From assembly GCA_910584645.1 (NCBI GenBank), contig CAJUAU010000001.1, forward strand, positions 134,297 through 198,296: a stretch of DNA of 64,000 bases, read 5' to 3'. The translations under genes and the position numbers were made by a program. Shown here in pieces: positions 1-8,290 of the stretch; position 1 is the stretch's first letter; every line of letters begins with the position of its first letter. The notes beneath the pieces are model-generated. The model saw only the letters and a list, made by a program, of their open reading frames with translations, was not told where the DNA came from and made no database searches. The stretch comes from an uncultured Eubacterium sp. Its GTDB lineage: Bacteria; Bacillota; Clostridia; Lachnospirales; Lachnospiraceae.

Positions 1-1726
1 TCATCTTGTTGAAACAGCTCTGAACATGTTCTATGTTGGAGGTAGTATCGCCGCAGATCGACTGGATCTGAGTGGCTGTTTCGGAAGAACTGTTTGCCAG
101 CTTGCCGATCTCACTTGCCACAACGGCAAACCCTTTTCCTGCTTCTCCTGCCCTGGCTGCTTCAATGGAAGCGTTCAGTGACAAAAGATTGGTCTGGCTT
201 GTGATATCGAGGATCTGTGTTGCCATATCGTTGATCCGCATAAGTGACTGTAATTTGACCATGGCCTCTTCAATATTTTGCTGATTTTCCTCAATACCGA
301 ATTCTGTGGACTGCAGCGAATTGTTTGCGTTATGTTTCATCTCGCTGACTATCTTCATCAGATTCTCACTTTTCTGGCTGCCCATCAGTACTTTTTCTTC
401 AATCTGCTGAACCATATCGGCGATACGGGAAATTTCATTTCCCACACGGTTGATTGCTTCATTGGTAGTATCGGTGGCCGCAAGGAGTTCCTCTGTTGTC
501 GCAGAGTTATCTTCCGAACATTCCAGAAGCACATGGGAAGATTCTGTCATCTTCTTTGCTGAATCCGATAAGAAGTCCGAGCACTGGGTCAGTGTTGCTA
601 CAATCTTGCTAAATGTAAAAAACAAGGAATCCATCGCAGAAGCAATCTGTCCGATCTCGCTTTTCCGGTCGGTGTATTTTTTCAGTTTTGCATCCGGTGT
701 AAGGTGAAGATTTTTTAATTCAACAATAGAATTTTCGATCACCTTCAATGGTTTGATGCTGAAACGGATCATAAACCAGGAAAGCAGTGCGATCAAGATA
801 AAAGCTGCGATACAGATCACACCAAGCGTTCTCATACTCTGGTTGGCCTGTGCGTAGATCTCTGCCTGGCTGTCACTCAATGCCACAGCCCAGCCACGAT
901 CCGGCAGAGCACGGTAGGCAGCGATGGAATCAGATTTATCATTGGCGACATATTCAAGAGTTCCGCTCGTCTTTTTGGCATCCTTATGTATTACATCAAT
1001 AACGGACAGGAGCATCTTGTCTTCTATGGGCTGAGCCATAAGAGCTTCATCCTCGTTGAAAATATGGACACCAGTCTCAGTGTTGATCATATAATATTTT
1101 GCGTTCTTTAATCCCTCTACAGTCAGAGAATCAAGCAGCTCTTTCAGACCTGCTGCAAAAGGGCCTCCCCCCACATAACCAAGGATCGTTGTGCCATCCG
1201 AATCAAAAACCGGACAATACATGGATAAAATTAATTTTTTCGATGCGGGAGATACAATGATTCCTGTGTTGTAAAGCCCATTTGCCTTAGTCATGGCATC
1301 CTGTAAAGCTTTCAGACCATCTCCTTCCCTGGTTGTGATCCCTACAACTTCCGGATTGGAATGGGCGATAACGTGGGTATCCCACTCGCCGATATAAATT
1401 CCCTCCCAGTTATCCAGACCTTCAAAATATTTCACGGTAAAGTCCTGGGCCGTCTTCTGCAGATCTTTATCGGATGGGTTTTTCAGGAGAGCTGCTACTA
1501 CCGGAGCTTTACTGTAGGCGATCAACAAATTTTCCGAGTCGGTTACATACTGTTCAATGATTTTCGTCTTGGCTTCCAGAGAGGTATTCATGTTGTCAAT
1601 GGAAGTCGTCTTCATAGCGGTTGTCATACTGTTATTCGCAAAAAGAAACAGCAATAAAATACAGATTGCGGATACAATTGCAATAGCGGCAGTTATGACG
1701 GTACTTAATTTTCGGTTTTTGATCAT
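1..1726 (-). CDS. Methyl-accepting chemotaxis protein (3' end outside window)
   Basis: Transmembrane chemoreceptor that senses an extracellular ligand and signals to CheA/CheW. About 575 codons are visible and run off the left edge without a stop. The start is ATG at 1726, preceded by GGAG. Residues about 6-28 form a first membrane helix. An extracellular region of roughly 250 residues follows, with the VVGITTREGDGL and LGYVGGGPF stretches typical of Cache-type sensor domains. Then come a second membrane helix, a HAMP linker and the cytoplasmic signalling helix. The visible hairpin part carries SLNASIEAARAGEAGKGFAV, the hallmark of the MCP signalling tip. Ligand is unknown. The gene is divergent from the CdaR-type regulator. 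Confidence 0.93.
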   Translation of the reverse strand, partial: MIKNRKLSTVITAAIAIVSAICILLLFLFANNSMTTAMKTTSIDNMNTSLEAKTKIIEQYVTDSENLLIAYSKAPVVAALLKNPSDKDLQKTAQDFTVKYFEGLDNWEGIYIGEWDTHVIAHSNPEVVGITTREGDGLKALQDAMTKANGLYNTGIIVSPASKKLILSMYCPVFDSDGTTILGYVGGGPFAAGLKELLDSLTVEGLKNAKYYMINTETGVHIFNEDEALMAQPIEDKMLLSVIDVIHKDAKKTSGTLEYVANDKSDSIAAYRALPDRGWAVALSDSQAEIYAQANQSMRTLGVICIAAFILIALLSWFMIRFSIKPLKVIENSIVELKNLHLTPDAKLKKYTDRKSEIGQIASAMDSLFFTFSKIVATLTQCSDFLSDSAKKMTESSHVLLECSEDNSATTEELLAATDTTNEAINRVGNEISRIADMVQQIEEKVLMGSQKSENLMKIVSEMKHNANNSLQSTEFGIEENQQNIEEAMVKLQSLMRINDMATQILDITSQTNLLSLNASIEAARAGEAGKGFAVVASEIGKLANSSSETATQIQSICGDTTSNIEHVQSCFNKM

Positions 1727-1774
1727 TTTTATCCGTCTCCTTTATTAGAATATAGGTAAATCATATTAGTTAAT

Positions 1775-1803
1775 ATTATAAAGGATAAACTTGTCTGGCA
1801 CAA
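1775..1803 (-). promoter_or_regulatory. Probable sigma-A promoter of the chemoreceptor gene
   Basis: On the minus strand TTGTGC is followed after 17 bp by TATAAT, about 50 bp upstream of the chemoreceptor start. The -10 is perfect and the -35 is weak. Confidence 0.5.
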
Positions 1804-1882
1804 TGATATACAAGGAGAAAAACTTGATCTATTTAGCACAAATTTTACATATTTGGAAATACTGGCATATGTCTAAAGATGC

Positions 1883-1911
1883 TTTACTTTTAATGTAAAA
1901 AATGATACAAT
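1883..1911 (+). promoter_or_regulatory. Probable promoter of the CdaR-type regulator
   Basis: TTTACT, 17 bp, then TACAAT, ending 45 bp before the start codon. It is divergent from the chemoreceptor promoter. Confidence 0.45.
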
Positions 1912-1956
1912 GATTCATAATGCGACAAGAGTAGACTTGCATTCGGAGGTGTGGCG

Positions 1957-3045
1957 ATGATATCAAATCAGATACTGCAGAATACCGTAGATGGTATCAA
2001 GGGGATTACAAAAAATGATATTTGCGTAATGGATACAGAGGGAAATGTACTGGCTTCGACTTCAGATGAAGTATCTCGTTTTGTGGAAGAAGGTAAGAAT
2101 TTTGTTCAGTCACCGGCAGACAGCCAGGCGATGAATGGATTTCAGTTTTTTAAGATCTATGATGAGACCCAGCTGGAGTATGTTGTGGTCATACAGGGGG
2201 ATTCGGAGGAGGTCTACACCATAGGAAAGATCCTGGTGTTCCAGATCCAGAGCCTTCTTGTGGCATACAAGGAAAGATATGATAAGGATAATTTTATTAA
2301 AAATCTTCTTCTTGATAATCTGCTCATGGTGGATATCTTTAACCGCGCCAAGAAACTTCATATTGAAATGAATGCCAGAAGAGTTGCTTTTATTATTGAA
2401 ACCAATAAGGAGAAGGACAGCGGCGCGCTGGAAACGGTGCGGAGTATGTTTGCATCCCATACCAAAGATTTTATCACTGCAGTAGATGAAAAAAATATCA
2501 TTCTTGTCAAGGAGATCGGTCAGAAAGAAAAGATTGAGGATCTGGAGAAAACAGCAGAAGTGATCGTGGATATGCTGAACACGGAGGCGATGTCCAGGGT
2601 TCATGTGGCATTTGGCACCATTGTAAAAGATCTGAAAGAGGTTTCCAGATCTTATAAAGAGGCAAAGATGGCTCTGGATGTAGGTAAGATCTTCTATAGT
2701 GATAAAAAAGTTATCGCTTATAGCAATCTCGGCATCGGCCGTCTGATCTACCAGCTTCCCATGCCTCTGTGTAAAATGTTTATCAAAGAAATATTTTCTG
2801 ATAAGACGCCAGATGAGTTCGATGAGGAGACGCTGAGTACCATCAACAAATTTTTTGAGAATAACCTAAATGTCTCAGAAACATCAAGACAGCTCTACAT
2901 ACACCGGAATACACTGGTATACCGGCTGGATAAGCTGCAGAAGAGCACCGGGCTTGATCTTCGGGTATTTGATGATGCGATCACCTTTAAGATTGCTCTT
3001 ATGGTAGTAAAATATATGAATTATCTGGAAACGATAGATTATTAA
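1957..3045 (+). CDS. CdaR/PucR-family transcriptional regulator
   Basis: DNA-binding regulator of the sugar-diacid (CdaR) / PucR type. The N-terminal about 130 residues resemble the putative sugar-diacid recognition domain (ITKNDICVMDTEGNVLAST). A GGDEF-like middle segment follows. The C-terminal about 60 residues are a PucR-type helix-turn-helix with NNLNVSETSRQLYIHRNTLV and YRLDKLQKSTGLDL. I chose ATG 1957 over the in-frame GTG 1951 because GGAGGT at 1945-1950 lies 6 bp before the ATG and directly abuts the GTG. The gene ends 15 bp before ftsE, so it may be co-transcribed with the division cassette. Its effector and targets are not apparent. Confidence 0.85.
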   Translation: MISNQILQNTVDGIKGITKNDICVMDTEGNVLASTSDEVSRFVEEGKNFVQSPADSQAMNGFQFFKIYDETQLEYVVVIQGDSEEVYTIGKILVFQIQSLLVAYKERYDKDNFIKNLLLDNLLMVDIFNRAKKLHIEMNARRVAFIIETNKEKDSGALETVRSMFASHTKDFITAVDEKNIILVKEIGQKEKIEDLEKTAEVIVDMLNTEAMSRVHVAFGTIVKDLKEVSRSYKEAKMALDVGKIFYSDKKVIAYSNLGIGRLIYQLPMPLCKMFIKEIFSDKTPDEFDEETLSTINKFFENNLNVSETSRQLYIHRNTLVYRLDKLQKSTGLDLRVFDDAITFKIALMVVKYMNYLETIDY

Positions 3046-3060
3046 CCGGGGAGGCTTAGG

Positions 3061-3774
3061 ATGGATACGAATAAACCATTACCGATCATAGCACTGGATG
3101 CCGTGAGCAAACAGTACCAGACCGGTGTCGATGCGCTGAAGGATGTCTCACTCCGCATTGAACAAGGGGAGTTTGTTTTTGTGGTGGGGAAGAGTGGTTC
3201 CGGCAAATCTACATTTATCAAGCTGCTTTTAAAAGAGCTGGACCCCACATCCGGGAAATTGTATATTGCAGGACGTCTTGTAAATAAACTGAGACGCAAG
3301 CAGGTGCCCCTGTACCGCAGGAATATAGGTGTGGTATTTCAGGATTTCCGCCTTTTAAAGGATCGTACCGTTTTTGAAAATGTGGCATTTGCCCAGAGGA
3401 TCCTTGGAAGAAATAAACGGGAAATCATCCGGAATGTGTCCACTATGCTCACTATTGTCGGACTGACAGAGAAAGCTGACGCTTACCCTCATGAGCTCTC
3501 CGGGGGAGAACAGCAGCGGGTGGCGATCGCCAGGGCGCTGGTAAACCAGCCTACCATACTTCTTGCTGACGAGCCCACGGGAAATCTGGATCCACAGAAT
3601 GCCTGGGAGATCATGATGCTTCTGCAGGAAGTAAACAAAATGGGTACTACAGTTGTAGTTGTGACACATAATAATGATGTTGTGGATATCATGCAGAAAC
3701 GGGTAGTGACACTGGAAGAGGGCCATGTGATCCGGGATGATAAAAAAGGTGGATATGAATATGAGAGGGATTAG
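3061..3774 (+). CDS. ftsE: Cell division ATP-binding protein FtsE
   Basis: Cytoplasmic ATPase of the FtsEX complex, which uses ATP hydrolysis to switch on an extracellular peptidoglycan hydrolase through FtsX. The 237-aa length fits FtsE. Walker A GKSGSGKST is at about residues 43-51, the ABC signature LSGGEQQR at about 145, Walker B ILLADEPTG at about 168, and the H-loop THNN near 200. A GGGGAGG ribosome site precedes the ATG. Its 3' end overlaps ftsX. The next gene but one encodes a coiled-coil M23 peptidase, the expected hydrolase partner. Confidence 0.96.
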   Translation: MDTNKPLPIIALDAVSKQYQTGVDALKDVSLRIEQGEFVFVVGKSGSGKSTFIKLLLKELDPTSGKLYIAGRLVNKLRRKQVPLYRRNIGVVFQDFRLLKDRTVFENVAFAQRILGRNKREIIRNVSTMLTIVGLTEKADAYPHELSGGEQQRVAIARALVNQPTILLADEPTGNLDPQNAWEIMMLLQEVNKMGTTVVVVTHNNDVVDIMQKRVVTLEEGHVIRDDKKGGYEYERD

Positions 3775-4672
3775 TGTATTTTTTTACAGCGTAAAACAGG
3801 GAATTAAGAGCATGAGAAAAAACCGTATGTTTACGCTGGCATCCATTGGTACGATGGCGGCCTGCCTGTTTTTGTTTGGAATGTTCTATTTCATTGTCAG
3901 TAATTTTAATCATATGGTCAAAGAGGTGGAGACCTCTGTGGGTGTAACAGTCTTTTTTGAAGAGGACATTTCCCAGGAGCAGATCGATTCCATCGGAGAG
4001 GCAATTAAAGCCCGGGATGAAGTGGATCATATGGAGTTTATCTCTGCTGAGAAAGCCTGGGATCAGTTTGTAAAAGAGAATTTTAAAGACAACCCGGAGC
4101 TGGTGAAGAGTTTTGGGACCGATAATCCTCTCAAGGATTCAGCTTCCTGGCAGGTGTTTATCAAAGATATTTCCGCACAGGAAGAGGTGGCGGCTTATAT
4201 TGAGACCATTGAAGGCGTCAGACTGGTTAAGCGTTCCGACGATACGGCAAAAGGGCTGGAAAATGCAAATAAACTGATCAGTTATGTGTCGATCGCCATT
4301 ATTTTGATCCTTTTGGCAGTGTCGATTTTTCTGATCAATTCCACGATATCCACTGGGATCACCGTGAGGCGGGCAGAAATCGGTATTATGCGGCTTATGG
4401 GGGCCTCGGATTTTTTTATTCGTGCACCATTTATCGTGGAAGGTGTGGTGATCGGCATCATTGGTGCCAGTATCCCGCTGGCGATACTGATCGTCAGCTA
4501 TGATTCCATTATCAATTATATTAATAATAAGTTTAACCTGCTCTCTGGCTGGCTGACTTTTCTGGAGGCGGCACAGATCTTCCGCATATTGATTCCGGTA
4601 TGTCTGCTGATCGGCATAGGGGTAGGATTTCTGGGAAGTTTCTTTACGGTCCGTAAACATTTAAATATTTGA
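3761..4672 (+). CDS. ftsX: Cell division protein FtsX
   Basis: Integral membrane partner of FtsE that passes the ATPase signal to an extracellular hydrolase. The start MRGISVFFYSVKQGIKSMRK is the family start; TM1 lies at about residues 22-42. A roughly 120-residue extracellular loop follows (EVETSVGVTVFFEEDISQEQ), then three C-terminal helices with the conserved TVRRAEIGIMRLMGAS between them. ATG 3761 is preferred because AAGGTGG lies 8 bp upstream; in-frame ATGs at 3737 and 3755 are possible. It overlaps ftsE by 14 bp, which suggests translational coupling. Confidence 0.95.
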   Translation: MRGISVFFYSVKQGIKSMRKNRMFTLASIGTMAACLFLFGMFYFIVSNFNHMVKEVETSVGVTVFFEEDISQEQIDSIGEAIKARDEVDHMEFISAEKAWDQFVKENFKDNPELVKSFGTDNPLKDSASWQVFIKDISAQEEVAAYIETIEGVRLVKRSDDTAKGLENANKLISYVSIAIILILLAVSIFLINSTISTGITVRRAEIGIMRLMGASDFFIRAPFIVEGVVIGIIGASIPLAILIVSYDSIINYINNKFNLLSGWLTFLEAAQIFRILIPVCLLIGIGVGFLGSFFTVRKHLNI

Positions 4673-4686
4673 GAGGGGTATAAAGG

Positions 4687-5946
4687 ATGCGCAGGAAAAA
4701 AATATTGTCGTTGATACTTATGGCTGGGATCGTGTTTGGTCTGTGCCTGTCCTACAGGGAACCGGGTGTTATGGCGGAGACTACAGATTTTGATGCCCAG
4801 ATCAAGAAAGCAGAGGAAACGAAAAAGGAAGCCCAGGAACGGGTGAATGAACTGAAAAAAGATATCGCCTCATTGGAGAAGGATAAGGGGAACATTCTCA
4901 ATTATGTAAAAAAGGTGGATAAAAAGATTGAAAATGTCTCAAAGACGATGAAAAAACTGGACAGTCAGATTGAGGAGGCCAGGAAAGAGCTTGTTAAGCT
5001 GGAAGAACAGCTGGAGATTGCTGAAAATCTTGAAAAAGAACAGTATGAAACGATGAAAAAGCGAATAAAATATATGTATGAGAGCGGTGGAGACGATTAT
5101 GTAGCTATGATCTTTAGCGCCGAAAGTCTTGGGGATTTCCTGAACCGCTCCGAATATATAGAAAAGATTTCCAAATATGACAAGGATCTTTTCGGCAGAT
5201 TTGTAGAGACAAAGAACAGTACAGAGATCCGCCGCGGTGTGATGGAATCCAAGGTAGAAGAAATTGCAGAATTAAAGGATCAGGCAGCGACGGAAAAAGC
5301 GGCCCTGAAAAGTCTGAAATCCAGTAAAAAAACAGAGATAGAGAAATTGAATTCTGCCATTACTGCCACAGATTCCAAGGCAAAGACATTCCGTGAAAAG
5401 GTGGCGAAGGCGGAGCGTGAAGTGGAAAACCTTCTGCTTGAAAAGCAGAAGGAGATAGAAAAACGGGAGGCGGCCCGAAAGGCAGCAGAGGCAAAGAATG
5501 GAACAACCGGGGCTGCTGCCGACCCTGCGGCAGATACTTATGCGGTAAATCATGGCGGGCTCCGCTGGCCGCTGCGTGTACCGGGGCGTATCTCCTCAGA
5601 ATTTGGCAGCAGGACCAGCCCGACGGCAGGTGCCAGCACCAATCATCAGGGGATCGATATCGCCGTTTCTGCCGGCACGCCGATCGTGGCAGCAGGCGAC
5701 GGAACGGTAGTGACCGCAGCATATAGCGCCAGCGCCGGTAATTATATCATGCTGTATCATGGAAACAGCTTGTATACCGTATATATGCATGCCTCCAAGC
5801 TGGCAGTGAGTGAAGGGGCACAGGTGAAACAGGGAGATGTGATCGCCTATGTGGGATCTACGGGAATCTCCACCGGAGCACATCTTCATTTTGGAGTATC
5901 CGTCAATGGAGCTTACGTCAACCCCCGCAACTACGTGAGCCAATAG
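4687..5946 (+). CDS. FtsEX-associated murein hydrolase, coiled coil plus M23 (LytM) domain
   Basis: Secreted peptidoglycan endopeptidase or hydrolase activator, the likely FtsEX effector at the septum. A signal peptide covers residues 1-30. A long coiled coil (about 35-270) has the EnvC/CwlO/PcsB-like heptad pattern that contacts FtsX. An Ala/Gly linker leads to a C-terminal LytM domain. Zinc-ligand motifs are HQGID and HLHFGV, so the domain looks catalytically intact. B. subtilis CwlO and streptococcal PcsB use NlpC/P60 or CHAP domains in this role; here it is M23, as in Gram-negative EnvC and many Clostridia. The gene starts 14 bp after ftsX. Confidence 0.9.
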   Translation: MRRKKILSLILMAGIVFGLCLSYREPGVMAETTDFDAQIKKAEETKKEAQERVNELKKDIASLEKDKGNILNYVKKVDKKIENVSKTMKKLDSQIEEARKELVKLEEQLEIAENLEKEQYETMKKRIKYMYESGGDDYVAMIFSAESLGDFLNRSEYIEKISKYDKDLFGRFVETKNSTEIRRGVMESKVEEIAELKDQAATEKAALKSLKSSKKTEIEKLNSAITATDSKAKTFREKVAKAEREVENLLLEKQKEIEKREAARKAAEAKNGTTGAAADPAADTYAVNHGGLRWPLRVPGRISSEFGSRTSPTAGASTNHQGIDIAVSAGTPIVAAGDGTVVTAAYSASAGNYIMLYHGNSLYTVYMHASKLAVSEGAQVKQGDVIAYVGSTGISTGAHLHFGVSVNGAYVNPRNYVSQ

Positions 5947-5948
5947 AG

Positions 5949-6110
5949 AGTACAACGGATATTAAGTTTGTTTACGTTAAACTTGTCTTGAATTCCATCT
6001 GCTTCGTCGTGAAAGCTAGCTGTAGCCACCGCTACACCGTTGCTTTCGCTCCTGGCAGATGAAATCCAATCCTGCGTTTAACATCAAACAACTTAATATC
6101 CATTGTACTA
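5949..6110. repeat. Long imperfect hairpin element A
   Basis: A 160-bp segment that folds nearly end to end. The outer arms begin AGTACAACGGATATTAAG and end CTTAATATCCATTGTACT. GTTAAAC/GTTTAAC, CATCTGC/GCAGATG and GAAAGC/GCTTTC pair inside. It contains CTGTAGCCACCGCTACACCG, which recurs inverted in element B (6146-6308). The look is of a small non-autonomous palindromic element. Confidence 0.75.
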
Positions 6111-6145
6111 GCCAGGCACTCCGGGCACAGCCCGTCCATATGTCC

Positions 6146-6308
6146 AGTACAACCAATATTAAGTTTTTGATATATTCACGCAGGATAATTGGTTCAGATA
6201 CAAGGAAGAAAATCGACGGTGTAGCGGTGGTTACAGCTAGATTTTCTGACGCAGTAGCTGGACAATTAGACAAGTGAAGAGGTCAGTTACTTAATATTGG
6301 TTGTGCTA
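6146..6308. repeat. Hairpin element B, inverted relative of element A
   Basis: Ends AGTACAACCAATATTAAG and CTTAATATTGGTTGTGCT form terminal inverted repeats like those of element A. The interior CGGTGTAGCGGTGGTTACAG is the reverse complement of the core of A with few changes. A and B therefore look like two oppositely oriented copies of one 160-bp element. Confidence 0.7.
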
Positions 6309-6322
6309 AGGTGCGAAGCACC

Positions 6323-6384
6323 CAGAGATACAAGATAGCCCAAAGGCAAGCTTGCTTGCCAGGTTGGGCTATCTTGTATCTCTG
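6323..6384. terminator. Perfect 20-bp stem hairpin C
   Basis: CAGAGATACAAGATAGCCCA (6323-6342) is the exact reverse complement of 6365-6384, with an inner AGGCAAGCTTGCTTGCC self-complementary loop. There is no U-run on either side, so this may be an element arm rather than a classical terminator. Confidence 0.5.
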
Positions 6385-6559
6385 ATACGAAGTACTGGAC
6401 ATGTGAGCGGGCTGTGCCCGGAAGTATCTGGCGAGCATCCTTCATGAGCACGAAGTGCGAATGAGCCCCCATAGAGAGTGTGGAGTGAGAGGAGCACGAA
6501 GTGCGAATGAGTTTAATGAGTTTCATTTATGCGTTTCAGAAGGGGAAGGAGGTCATTTT

Positions 6560-7756
6560 TTGAAAATCAATAAAAAAAGTTTTATCTTTGGCGCAGTTTT
6601 TGGAATTGCCCTTGCTCTTGGCCTGGTTTCTGCGGCGAGGGTTTTTGGGATACATCTGTTTGTTCCGGGTTCTGCTTCCCAGCAGATGTATGATAAAGCC
6701 AAAGTAGTGGAAAAATGCATTGACAGTTATTATCAGGGGGATATCGAGGATGAAAAACTGATCGATGGCGGAGTGAAAGGAATGGTAGAGGCGCTGGGGG
6801 ATAAATATTCCCAGTATTTCACAGAACAGGAGTACAAAGAACTTATGAGCGGCATCAATGGCTCCTATGTTGGGATCGGGGTAACACTCAGGCAGCGGGA
6901 GGAGGACCAGGCGCTTATTGTCCAGCAGGTAATGGAAGATGGTCCGGCTGCAAAAGCGGGGATAAAAGCAGAAGACCGCTTTATCAGTGTGGATGAAACC
7001 GATGTCCAGGGGAAGAACCTGGAAGAAGTTATCGCCATGATCAAATCTGAGGACAATAAAGAGCGGACAATTACTATAGGGATTGAGAGAACAGGGGAGA
7101 ACGGACAGAAAGAACAGCTGGAGAAGAAAGTAGTTTGTAAAGAGGTCAAAATCGTTTCTGTCCATACAAAACAATTCGATGATGTGGGGTATATTCAAAT
7201 CACTGAATTTGACAAGGAGACAGCCGGGCAGTTTAAGGTTGCCCTGGAAAATGCCCGCAATGAGTCTGTGAAAGGTCTGGTCATTGATGTGAGAGATAAT
7301 GGGGGTGGTTCCCTGGAAGCCACGATTCAAATGCTGGATGAACTGCTGCCGGAGGGAGAACTTATTTCAGAAAAGAGCAAGAAGGATGGCAATAAAGTTT
7401 ATCATTCAACCAATGAGACCAGTTATGACAAACCGATCATTGTGCTGATCAATGAACACAGCGCCAGCGCGTCCGAGGTTTTTGCCGGGACACTGCAGGC
7501 TAGGGGAGCCGCTAAGCTGGTAGGAACAAAAAGTTTTGGCAAGGGAATCGTTCAGACGGTGTTATCCCTGGAGAGATCCTGTGGCGGCGGCATTAAACTG
7601 ACCACGGCGGAGTATTTTCTTCCAGGCGGTAAGAGCATACACAAAAAAGGATTAGATCCAGATGTCCGCGTTGAGTATAAAAACTCTGAGGGAGATTACG
7701 ATGCCGCATTGGATGAACCGCTTCAGATGGCGTTAAAACTGATACGGCAGGACTAG
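6560..7756 (+). CDS. S41-family C-terminal processing peptidase with PDZ domain
   Basis: Exported serine protease of the CtpA/CtpB family that trims protein C-termini outside the membrane. TTG 6560 is chosen because AAGGAGGT ends 6 bp before it; upstream in-frame ATGs fall in repeat DNA. The product is 398 aa. An N-terminal anchor covers residues about 8-28. The PDZ domain begins at SYVGIGVTL (about residue 95). The peptidase domain contains the Ser-Lys dyad in NEHSASASEVFAG and GTKSFGKGIVQT. A C-terminal tail follows LPGGKSIHKKGLDPDVRVE. It sits downstream of the FtsEX-hydrolase genes, separated by 600 bp of palindromic DNA. Substrate is unknown. Confidence 0.93.
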   Translation: MKINKKSFIFGAVFGIALALGLVSAARVFGIHLFVPGSASQQMYDKAKVVEKCIDSYYQGDIEDEKLIDGGVKGMVEALGDKYSQYFTEQEYKELMSGINGSYVGIGVTLRQREEDQALIVQQVMEDGPAAKAGIKAEDRFISVDETDVQGKNLEEVIAMIKSEDNKERTITIGIERTGENGQKEQLEKKVVCKEVKIVSVHTKQFDDVGYIQITEFDKETAGQFKVALENARNESVKGLVIDVRDNGGGSLEATIQMLDELLPEGELISEKSKKDGNKVYHSTNETSYDKPIIVLINEHSASASEVFAGTLQARGAAKLVGTKSFGKGIVQTVLSLERSCGGGIKLTTAEYFLPGGKSIHKKGLDPDVRVEYKNSEGDYDAALDEPLQMALKLIRQD

Positions 7757-7853
7757 TACAAGTACAAGTGTCAATAATTTAGCTCGATGGCGCCAGTTTT
7801 CGTTGTACTAAATACAAAGACTATAGGAAGATATAGAAAAAGAGATAACATAA

Positions 7854-7928
7854 CTATTTGACAGTGCAAAGTAGTTGTGTTATTCTTTTCTTATACTACT
7901 TGACAATGCAAAGTAGAGTGGGTAAAAG
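7854..7928 (+). promoter_or_regulatory. Duplicated promoter/operator before the padR-like gene
   Basis: Two 21-bp copies, CTATTTGACAGTGCAAAGTAG (7854-7874) and CTACTTGACAATGCAAAGTAG (7896-7916), lie 42 bp apart, about four helical turns. Each contains a TTGACA -35 box and has CTACTT/AAGTAG inverted ends. The first is followed after 17 bp by TATTCT and the second by TAAAAG. This is the pattern expected for autorepression by the adjacent regulator. Confidence 0.65.
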
Positions 7929-7960
7929 AATACCTTCCTAAGCAGGGGTGATTGATTTTT

Positions 7961-8287
7961 ATGGATGATACTCAGTTGATAAAGGGAATTTTAGAGGGAT
8001 GTGTAATGGAATTGATCTCCCGTGGGGAAACTTACGGGTATGAGATATTGTCCCAGCTGGAGCAATATGGATTTGACGGACTGGGTGAAGGAACTCTGTA
8101 TCCGGTGCTGTCCCGGCTGGATAAGAACGGGTTTATCTGCTGCCGGAGAGCGAAATCCCCGCTGGGACCAGTGCGCAAGTATTATTCCATTACAGAGAAA
8201 GGAAGAAAAAGGCAGCAGGTATTTTTGCAGAACTACAGGAAAGTAACAGCAGCGGCGGAAGCAATATTGTTTGGAGAGGAGGAATAG
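7961..8287 (+). CDS. PadR-family transcriptional regulator
   Basis: Small winged-helix repressor of 108 aa. It has the PadR features: LIKGILEGCVMELISRGETY at the first helices, YGYEILSQL, the wing GEGTLYPVLSRLDKNGFI, and RKYYSITEKGR. ATG 7961 has AGGGGTG about 10 bp upstream; TTG 7952 is too close to it. The gene lies 3 bp before a membrane protein gene, the usual PadR/membrane-protein pairing, and just downstream of duplicated palindromic operators. PadR proteins of this size usually repress their own operon and respond to stress or membrane-active compounds. Confidence 0.9.
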   Translation: MDDTQLIKGILEGCVMELISRGETYGYEILSQLEQYGFDGLGEGTLYPVLSRLDKNGFICCRRAKSPLGPVRKYYSITEKGRKRQQVFLQNYRKVTAAAEAILFGEEE

Positions 8288-8290
8288 AAG

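Larger units (their letters stand above)
6117..6425. repeat. Outer inverted repeat enclosing elements B and C
   Basis: Arms 6117-6150 and 6392-6425 are imperfect reverse complements over about 34 bp, sharing GTACTGGACAT and CGGGCTGTGCCCGG. They enclose element B and hairpin C, giving a nested structure. No convincing gene lies inside. Confidence 0.7.

Noticed and set aside
6059..6526. Small open frames in the gap before the S41 protease
   Set aside because: They fall entirely in palindromic repeat DNA on both strands, as expected for shadow frames of inverted repeats.
6455..6559. Upstream ATG for the S41 protease, adding 35 residues
   Set aside because: The added part is repeat-derived. TTG 6560 has an ideal AAGGAGGT and begins directly before the membrane anchor.
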